Assembly: GCA_937876195.1 (NCBI GenBank)
Contig: CALEIK010000001.1
Location: 1-5,868 of the forward strand
DNA: 5,868 bases
Direction of reading: 5' to 3'
DNA from: an uncultured Flavobacteriales bacterium
GTDB taxonomy: Bacteria > Bacteroidota > Bacteroidia > Flavobacteriales_D > Crocinitomicaceae
The position numbers were made by a program, and so were the translations under genes. The notes under the pieces were generated by a model. The model had not been told where the DNA came from. It did no database searches and was given only the letters and a program-made list of their open reading frames with translations. This document shows, in pieces, positions 1-4,225 of this stretch (position 1 is its first letter; every line of letters begins with the position of its first letter).

Positions 1-42
1 TCCTAATACTGCAATTGCAGCTACTCCTAATACCTTTTTCAT
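1..42 (-). CDS. Small lipoprotein, N-terminal fragment (tandem paralogue; cut by window edge)
   Basis: Only the first 14 codons are inside the window, read from an ATG at 42 down to the left edge: MKKVLGVAAIAVLG. This is the start of a lipoprotein-type signal peptide, with two lysines followed by a hydrophobic Val/Ala/Leu stretch. It matches the start of the complete lipoprotein at 184-372 almost exactly: 38 of 42 bases are identical over positions 1-42 versus 331-372. The 5' leader (AATAAATTAG in the plus-strand reading) is also shared. The lipobox and mature part lie outside the window, so the lipoprotein call rests on the paralogue. It is probably the downstream member of a tandem duplicated pair with its own promoter box. 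Function unknown. Confidence 0.75.
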   Translation of the reverse strand, partial: MKKVLGVAAIAVLG

Positions 43-65
43 AATAAATTAGTTTTTTGTTTTGC

Positions 66-73
66 CAAAGATA
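66..73 (-). promoter_or_regulatory. Putative -7 box of the promoter for the truncated lipoprotein gene
   Basis: Read on the minus strand this is TATCTTTG, an exact match to the Bacteroidota -7 consensus TAnnTTTG. It lies 23 bp upstream of the ATG at 42, which would give a leader of roughly 15-20 nt. No convincing TTTG/TTG -33 box sits at 19-21 bp upstream, unlike the promoter of the neighbouring paralogue. It is probably functional because it lies between a terminator and a start codon, but it is incomplete by consensus. Confidence 0.5.
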
Positions 74-121
74 GTATAAATATTTATAACAGTGTCTTAC
101 GGCAAATGACGTATTTTTTGT

Positions 122-150
122 AAAAAAAAAGGAAACCGAAGTTTCCTTTT
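122..150 (-). terminator. Rho-independent terminator of the complete small lipoprotein gene
   Basis: On the minus strand, AAAAGGAAAC pairs with GTTTCCTTTT around a TTCG loop. This is a 10-bp perfect stem closed by C-G, which gives the extra-stable cUUCGg tetraloop. It is followed by an uninterrupted run of T (complement of the A-run 122-130; four of these bases close the stem). It lies about 34 bp past the stop codon of the 184-372 gene and just ahead of the next gene's promoter box, so it should insulate the two paralogues. In the plus direction only four T follow the core stem, so it is mainly a minus-strand terminator. Confidence 0.9.
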
Positions 151-155
151 AAATG

Positions 156-179
156 TTTATCCTCTCTTCAGAGGATAAA
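156..179 (-). other. Second 3'-UTR hairpin (10-bp perfect stem)
   Basis: Positions 156-165 are perfectly complementary to 170-179, leaving a 4-nt loop (GAAG in the minus-strand transcript). The hairpin starts 4 bp after the stop codon of the small lipoprotein gene and precedes the T-run terminator at 122-150. No T-run follows it directly, so it is unlikely to terminate by itself. Plausible roles are protection of the mRNA 3' end or backup to the terminator; this is inference. Confidence 0.7.
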
Positions 180-183
180 AGAA

Positions 184-372
184 TTATTTTGTTGAAGATG
201 TTCCTCCAAGAAGTGTACAGTTTGCTTCAAATGCTTCTTTTGATGCTTTGTTACAACCAGTACATTCGCTAATAACTACACCGTCATAAGTACATTTGTA
301 ATCTTTTTTACAAGATGCCAATGCAACAACTCCTAATACTGCCACTGCAGCTACTCCTAATACTCTTTTCAT
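184..372 (-). CDS. Cysteine-rich small lipoprotein, function unknown
   Basis: This is a complete 62-residue protein with ATG at 372 and TAA at 184-186. Residues 1-20 form a type II signal peptide (basic MKR, hydrophobic VLGVAAVAVLGVVALAS), with the lipobox LASC placing the lipidated cysteine at 21. The mature peptide is only 42 residues and starts CKKDYK. It has four more cysteines (27, 37, 40, 52), including a CTGC (CxxC) at 37-40, so two disulfides or a small metal site are possible. The likely location is the periplasmic or outer face of the outer membrane. The +2 to +4 residues KKD only partly resemble known Bacteroidota surface-export signals. The gene has its own consensus promoter, no Shine-Dalgarno sequence, and a strong terminator, so it is a monocistronic unit. 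A tandem paralogue begins at 42. I do not recognise a named family. That it is a real gene is well supported by the signal peptide, promoter, terminator and duplication. Confidence 0.88.
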   Translation of the reverse strand: MKRVLGVAAVAVLGVVALASCKKDYKCTYDGVVISECTGCNKASKEAFEANCTLLGGTSSTK

Positions 373-385
373 AATAATAAATTAG
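331..385 (-). repeat. Tandem duplication copy: leader plus signal-peptide region (other copy at 1-52)
   Basis: The stretch 331-385 repeats 1-52 at a spacing of 330 bp. Over the coding part 38 of 42 bases match, and the leader differs by a 3-bp insertion (ATAATAATAAATTAG versus ATAATAAATTAG). The copy at the left edge is cut, so the full extent of the repeat cannot be seen. The pattern fits duplication of a whole small gene with its leader, with the -7 boxes at different distances from the ATG (23 versus 40 bp). Confidence 0.8.
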
Positions 386-412
386 ATTTGTTTATATAAT
401 AAGTTTCGGTGA

Positions 413-443
413 CAAAACTAAACTTAATTTTTAGCTCTGCAAA
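413..443 (-). promoter_or_regulatory. Bacteroidota-type promoter of the small lipoprotein gene
   Basis: On the minus strand there is TTTG (complement of 440-443), exactly 19 bp of spacer, then TAGTTTTG (complement of 413-420). This matches both boxes of the Bacteroidota primary sigma consensus TTTG-N19-TAnnTTTG. The -7 box ends 40 bp before the ATG at 372, predicting an A/T-rich leader of about 30-35 nt with no Shine-Dalgarno sequence, as is usual in the phylum. Confidence 0.8.
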
Positions 444-531
444 TAAAAATGATATAATTTTCGCAATTTCATTTCAGTGGGTTTCAGCCAGTGTGCAGTT
501 TAATCAATCCAAAAAAAGTTGATGCTACCAT

Positions 532-1272
532 TTATTTTCTCTTAAATTCAGAAAGTATAATTCCAGTTGCAATGGATACGTTCAGTGACTCTGCTTCTCC
601 GTGTTTTGGAATATGAATTGGATACTGAATAAGTGCTTTAATTTCAGCAGAGATCCCATTTCCTTCGTTTCCCATAACGATGATTCCTTCCTTTTTGAGT
701 GACGTTGTGTAAATGGGCGGTCCTTCTAGCAGTGCACCGTAAATCGGGAGGTTTGTTTGTTTCAGATATGTTTCTAAATCAACATACTCGATGTTCACAC
801 GAAACAACGAACCCATGCTCGATTGAATCACTTTTGGATTATACATATCAACTGTTCCTTTCGAGCAAACAATTTGGTCCACATCAAACCAGTCTGCAGT
901 TCGAATAATGGTACCCAAATTCCCTGGATCTTGAATGCCATCCAAAGCTAATACGAAACGCGCCATGGAAGATGTAAAAATGGGTTTTTTAACGACGGCG
1001 AGGACCTCGTTGGGAGTCGTAAGAGTACTTAATTCCTTGATGGTTTTCTCATCGGTACGATAAACCAATCCTTCATAAGATATTGCTGATCCAGAAGTAC
1101 ATATAAACTCAATATTCTCGGGCCAAAATTGAATGAGTTCATCCACCATTTTCTGTCCTTCGACAATAAAAACATCGGCCTCACTTCGATTTTTCTTTAA
1201 TCGAAGTGATTTAATCCACTTAATCTTATTTTTAGAAAGAGTTTCCAACAATGGTTTTATTATTTTTGTCAC
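532..1272 (-). CDS. RNA 2'-O-ribose methyltransferase, SpoU/TrmH (SPOUT) family
   Basis: A 246-residue SAM-dependent enzyme that methylates a ribose 2'-OH in rRNA or tRNA in the cytoplasm; the exact target cannot be read from sequence. The N-terminal part (about 13-95: SKNKIKWIKSL, then FIVEGQKMVDEL) is the small substrate-binding domain of this family. The C-terminal trefoil-knot domain carries all three SPOUT motifs: motif 1 at 109-125 (ALDGIQDPGNLGTIIRTA, with Asn118 and catalytic-type Arg124), motif 2 at 199-208 (VMGNEGNGIS, Glu203), and motif 3 at 221-240 (IPKHGEAESLNVSIATGI, with Ser229, Asn231, Ser233). The length is normal. The start is GTG at 1272, with an in-frame TAA immediately upstream; TTG codons at residues 8-9 are alternatives, and family alignments often begin near residue 12. 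There is no Shine-Dalgarno sequence. The gene is divergent from tamL with 12 bp between start codons. No clear terminator follows. Confidence 0.93.
   Translation of the reverse strand: MTKIIKPLLETLSKNKIKWIKSLRLKKNRSEADVFIVEGQKMVDELIQFWPENIEFICTSGSAISYEGLVYRTDEKTIKELSTLTTPNEVLAVVKKPIFTSSMARFVLALDGIQDPGNLGTIIRTADWFDVDQIVCSKGTVDMYNPKVIQSSMGSLFRVNIEYVDLETYLKQTNLPIYGALLEGPPIYTTSLKKEGIIVMGNEGNGISAEIKALIQYPIHIPKHGEAESLNVSIATGIILSEFKRK
1261..1268 (+). promoter_or_regulatory. Candidate -7 box for tamL, inside the start of the methyltransferase gene
   Basis: TATTTTTG matches TAnnTTTG and lies 16 bp upstream of the tamL GTG at 1285, predicting a leader of about 10 nt. It overlaps the first codons of the divergent methyltransferase gene. 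No clear -33 TTTG is found 19-21 bp upstream. Because the intergenic gap is only 12 bp, the tamL promoter must lie inside or beyond the opposing gene, which makes this the best candidate; the site itself is unproven. Confidence 0.4.
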
Positions 1273-1284
1273 TTATAACGGTGC

Positions 1285-3945
1285 GTGCTAAAGTTCAAAC
1301 ATACATATATTCTTTTAATTTTTGTTGTCGGTATGTTCTCCTGCAAACAGACGAAGTATGTTCCTGAGAATAAGTTTTTACTCAAAAAGAACAAGATTGA
1401 AATTTCAGGAGATAAAATTCCCAAAGAGGATGTGACCAGCATTATTCGTCAGCAACCCAATTACAAGCGCTTTGGAGTGAAATGGAAGCTCATGGCATTT
1501 AATATTATCGACTCGACAAAAGTAGCCGATAAGCGCCTTCGGAAGAATCAAAAAATCAAACGAAAGAATAAGGAAAGGCTTGAGAAGCAACAAAGAATAA
1601 ATAGTCAAAGGGTTGACAAGGCCGTAAAGAAGGGTAAAGCCTATTACACGCAAAAGATAATTCCACTGAAGGACACATTAGAACCAAGAAAGTTCTTCAG
1701 AGAGTGGTACAAGTACAAAATTGGTAGACCGCCCGTTGTCTTTGATACAATTCCATATCTTAAGTCACTCGAACAGCTTCAGGCATTTTTGAAAAGTAAA
1801 GGCTACTACTATGGAAGTGTCGTCGGAGATGTGGAGTTTAAAGACAATAAAAAGTGCATTGTTACCTATTCCATTGAAACGGGTCCGCAGTACATCATTG
1901 ATAGCATATACATTATTGAAAATAACCCACTCGTCGCAGAGAAATACAATGAGTTTTTAAAAAAGAGTGAAGCACATGATTTAATAGGTAAACCGTTCGA
2001 TTCGGATTTATTGGATAATCACCGATACAGGGTAGCGAAGTACATGAGGAATGATGGAATCTATGGGTTTAGCACCAGCCATGTTCGATTTCATATTGAT
2101 ACGAGTAGGGCAGGGATGAAAGTGGTCATGGGGGTACAGTTTAGTGACCGTGTATTATTATCAGAAGATGGGAGAGATTCAGTGACAAGAGTAAAACATA
2201 AGGAAGCTTTTATTAGTAATGTATATTTTCATTTGGCGGATACTTTAGGGGCAAACAATGACTTTAACCGAAGAATAAAGGAGCTAGGTGTCACTGCAAT
2301 GGACGGACAGTTTTTAAGGACATTAGACACCATGTATTTTACTAGATACAGGGACAAGGAAACCGGTGGAATTGACATCTCCAGGGTGGCAGTTTTCATG
2401 TACAATGGAAAGTTAGTGGTGAAGCCTAAAGTATTGGAAGCACAGAATTATTTAGAAATAGACAGCAGATATTCAGAAAGGCATCTGGAAAAGACGTATT
2501 TGAGTTTGCTGCAGTTGGATTTGTTTGATATTGTTAAAACGGAATTGGAGGAACAAGAAGATTTGGGCTGCTTGGACGCACATTATTATTTAGTTCCGAG
2601 TAAAAAGCAGAGTTTTAGTTTTGAACCCCGTGCAACGAATTCCAATGGCTTTCTAGGTGTGGCCGCGACGGTCAATTATGTGAATAAAAACTTATTCAGG
2701 GGTGCAGAGAAGCTCACGATTTCCTTCTCAGGTGGTTTTGAATCGCAACCACCCGTTTTCGATGAAACATTGGATGGTGATAAAATTCAGTCGGCAGGAA
2801 GAAGTTTTAATACCTTTGAAATTGGACCAAGTAGTCAGCTAGAACTTCCAGGTTTGTTTCCGTTGAGAGTGTCAGATTTTTCAAAAAAATTGCGCCCGAA
2901 GACAATCATTTCTACGGCGTACAACTTTCAACGACGAGATGATTTTACCCGAGGAACATTTCAAATGGGATATTTGTGGAAGTTCTTTGTATCCAAAACA
3001 ATGATTTTTCAATGTGGATTTCCAGGAGCATCTGTCGTTAAATTCGTAGGAATTGAAAATACCCCAGAATTTGAAGCAAAATTGAATAGCCTGAACGACT
3101 TATTCCTGATAAATGCATACAGCGATCAGTTTATCTGGCAAGATTGGAAATTCACCTTCGAGTACAATATTCGTGAAAAGGAAAACAGAAAGGGAGACAT
3201 GCAGGTCTATTTCAAGTCGTCTTTTGACCCTGCAGGAAATATATTCTCGTTGTTCAAAGCTTATCAAGATACAGTGAAGAACGGACAGCACTCAATGTTT
3301 GGAATTGGATACTCGCAATTTGCGCGCTTGGACAACGAACTCATTTTCTCGAAACCATTGAAAAAGGAAAAAAGTCTCAATTTTAAGTTAGATATCGGTG
3401 CTGGACTTCCTTATGGCAACACAAAAACATCGATGCCCTACGATTATAGTTTTTTCGCCGGTGGAGCCAATGACAATAGAGGTTGGAGAGCTAGAGCATT
3501 AGGTCCAGGGTCGTATAAGTATTACTTGGACCCAAATAGGACGGCGACCCAAATAGGCGACATTGGACTAAGCGCATCGGCAGAATTTCGTTTTGCAATT
3601 TCTTCTCTATTCAAAGGAGCTGTTTTTGTAGATGCAGGAAATATTTGGACAATGTTTGAAGACCCGAACAGGATAGGAGGGAAGATATCTGGAAATTGGT
3701 ACAAAGAAATTGCAATGGCAGCAGGTGTTGGACTTAGGATGGATTTGGATTTCTTTATTATTCGAGTTGATTTAGGGATGCCAATCATGAATCCAGCGCT
3801 TCCAGAAGGTGCACGCTGGGTGTTTCAGTCAAGAACACCCTATTATGAAGAAGGTATAGCAGCATTTGGAGATCCTTATTACAAAGAGGTGATGCCGCTT
3901 CCGTTTATTCCTACCCTGCACTTTGGTATAGGTTATCCGTTTTAA
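1285..3945 (+). CDS. tamL: TamL-type lipid-modified Omp85 outer-membrane protein (BamA/TamA family)
   Basis: This 886-residue outer-membrane assembly protein is the Bacteroidota lipid-modified relative of TamA, thought to work with TamB in envelope assembly. Residues 1-19 are a lipoprotein signal peptide, and the lipobox GMFSC gives the lipidated Cys20, followed by KQTKYVPENKFLL, a typical start for this family. A very basic, Lys/Arg-rich, probably helical stretch lies at about 83-118. POTRA-like repeats follow at roughly 130-440, for example FLKSKGYYYGSV and TYLSLLQLDLFDIVK. The 16-strand barrel runs from about 443 to the end. It contains the Omp85 loop-6 motif RGW (732-734), the conserved FVDAGNIW (781-788), and a C-terminal Phe (HFGIGYPF). 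The start is GTG: an in-frame TAA lies at 1276-1278, and the next Met (17) would destroy the signal peptide, so GTG is the only credible start. No Shine-Dalgarno sequence. The gene is alone in its orientation here, with no tamB next to it in the window. Confidence 0.92.
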   Translation: MLKFKHTYILLIFVVGMFSCKQTKYVPENKFLLKKNKIEISGDKIPKEDVTSIIRQQPNYKRFGVKWKLMAFNIIDSTKVADKRLRKNQKIKRKNKERLEKQQRINSQRVDKAVKKGKAYYTQKIIPLKDTLEPRKFFREWYKYKIGRPPVVFDTIPYLKSLEQLQAFLKSKGYYYGSVVGDVEFKDNKKCIVTYSIETGPQYIIDSIYIIENNPLVAEKYNEFLKKSEAHDLIGKPFDSDLLDNHRYRVAKYMRNDGIYGFSTSHVRFHIDTSRAGMKVVMGVQFSDRVLLSEDGRDSVTRVKHKEAFISNVYFHLADTLGANNDFNRRIKELGVTAMDGQFLRTLDTMYFTRYRDKETGGIDISRVAVFMYNGKLVVKPKVLEAQNYLEIDSRYSERHLEKTYLSLLQLDLFDIVKTELEEQEDLGCLDAHYYLVPSKKQSFSFEPRATNSNGFLGVAATVNYVNKNLFRGAEKLTISFSGGFESQPPVFDETLDGDKIQSAGRSFNTFEIGPSSQLELPGLFPLRVSDFSKKLRPKTIISTAYNFQRRDDFTRGTFQMGYLWKFFVSKTMIFQCGFPGASVVKFVGIENTPEFEAKLNSLNDLFLINAYSDQFIWQDWKFTFEYNIREKENRKGDMQVYFKSSFDPAGNIFSLFKAYQDTVKNGQHSMFGIGYSQFARLDNELIFSKPLKKEKSLNFKLDIGAGLPYGNTKTSMPYDYSFFAGGANDNRGWRARALGPGSYKYYLDPNRTATQIGDIGLSASAEFRFAISSLFKGAVFVDAGNIWTMFEDPNRIGGKISGNWYKEIAMAAGVGLRMDLDFFIIRVDLGMPIMNPALPEGARWVFQSRTPYYEEGIAAFGDPYYKEVMPLPFIPTLHFGIGYPF
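1296..1303 (-). promoter_or_regulatory. Candidate -7 box for the methyltransferase, inside the start of tamL
   Basis: On the minus strand this reads TATGTTTG, an exact TAnnTTTG match 23 bp upstream of the methyltransferase GTG at 1272. It lies within tamL codons 4-7. No -33 TTTG is evident at the usual distance. It faces the candidate tamL box at 1261-1268, so the two predicted transcripts would overlap at their 5' ends by about 15 nt. The position is sensible given the 12-bp gap, but short AT-rich matches also arise by chance. Confidence 0.4.
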
Positions 3946-4007
3946 GAGAATCAAGACTAAAAGGTGTAAGATGTTAAGACTGTTTCGTTGAACCGTCATC
4001 TCTGTTT

Positions 4008-4043
4008 TGCAATATAGCAATATCGAAATATTGCGATATTGCA
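4008..4043. repeat. Modular palindromic hairpin repeat (GCAATAT words)
   Basis: A 36-nt imperfect palindrome. Positions 4008-4015 pair with 4036-4043 (8 bp), one A/G mismatch follows (4016/4035), then 4017-4023 pair with 4028-4034 (7 bp) around a CGAA loop (TTCG on the other strand). Each arm is itself a tandem of the word GCAATAT, so a second pairing (4017-4025 with 4034-4042) is also possible. It lies 63 bp past the tamL stop in a convergent intergenic gap. There is no T-run next to it, so it is not a classic terminator. It resembles a REP-like dispersed intergenic palindrome. Confidence 0.7.
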
Positions 4044-4079
4044 TTTCATTCCTAACTAGCAAATATCAGGGAAGGTAAC

Positions 4080-4091
4080 ATTGCGATTTTG
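4080..4091. repeat. Degenerate third copy of the palindrome word
   Basis: ATTGCGATTTTG matches 11 of 12 bases of ATTGCGATATTG at 4030-4041, in the same orientation. It lies between the two better hairpins of this gap. It is short, so it may be a decayed copy or chance similarity in AT-rich sequence. Confidence 0.35.
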
Positions 4092-4123
4092 ACATATCCC
4101 ACTGCGCAGCAAGCACTGAAGGT

Positions 4124-4155
4124 AATTTCGATATATCGCAATATTTCGAAATTGC
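4124..4155. repeat. Second palindromic repeat, inverted relative to 4008-4043
   Basis: Positions 4133-4155 are the reverse complement of 4017-4039 with one mismatch in 23, separated by 93 bp. Locally, 4124-4131 (AATTTCGA) pairs perfectly with 4146-4153 (TCGAAATT). After a T/T mismatch, 4133-4136 pairs with 4141-4144 around a CGCA loop. It is the first structured element downstream of the helicase gene on the minus strand (70 bp past its stop). No T-run follows. With 4008-4043 it could form one long stem or two separate hairpins. Confidence 0.7.
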
Positions 4156-4225
4156 AAACCTTAGAACCATTTGAATCATGAAAAGCTAAAATACTAGTAA
4201 ACACTGTGAATCCCTGATCTTTTCC

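Larger units (their letters stand above)
3946..4225. other. Convergent intergenic region between tamL and uvrD
   Basis: These 280 bp lie between two convergent stop codons. I see no gene here: the only long open frame (minus strand, 3829-4062) runs into the tamL barrel end and has a random-looking composition. The content is the set of palindromic repeats at 4008-4155, a self-complementary CTGCGCAG at 4102-4109, and a direct repeat GAAGGTAA at 4071-4078 and 4118-4125. No hairpin with a T-run was found for either gene, so the palindromes are the only candidates for ending the two transcripts. Confidence 0.6.

Noticed and set aside
511..517. T-run on the minus strand 14 bp past the methyltransferase stop, considered as a terminator
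   Set aside because: No stem-loop precedes it, so an intrinsic terminator cannot be supported.
699..908. Plus-strand open frame of 69 codons
   Set aside because: It lies wholly opposite the methyltransferase gene and has no family-like motif or signal; it is a shadow frame.
2998..3090. Possible frameshift in tamL around FQCGFPGASVVKF, which reads oddly
   Set aside because: The frame continues into family-like sequence (TPEFEAKLNSL, YSDQFI) without a break and the rest of the barrel is intact.
3829..4062. Minus-strand open frame of 77 codons covering the tamL end and part of the intergenic gap
   Set aside because: About half lies antisense to the conserved tamL barrel end and the rest runs through the palindromic repeat. 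No promoter, signal peptide or recognisable domain.
4065..4218. Inverted 8-mers ATCAGGGA (4065-4072) and TCCCTGAT (4211-4218)
   Set aside because: Only 8 bp with a 138-bp spacer and no supporting extension; chance is likely.
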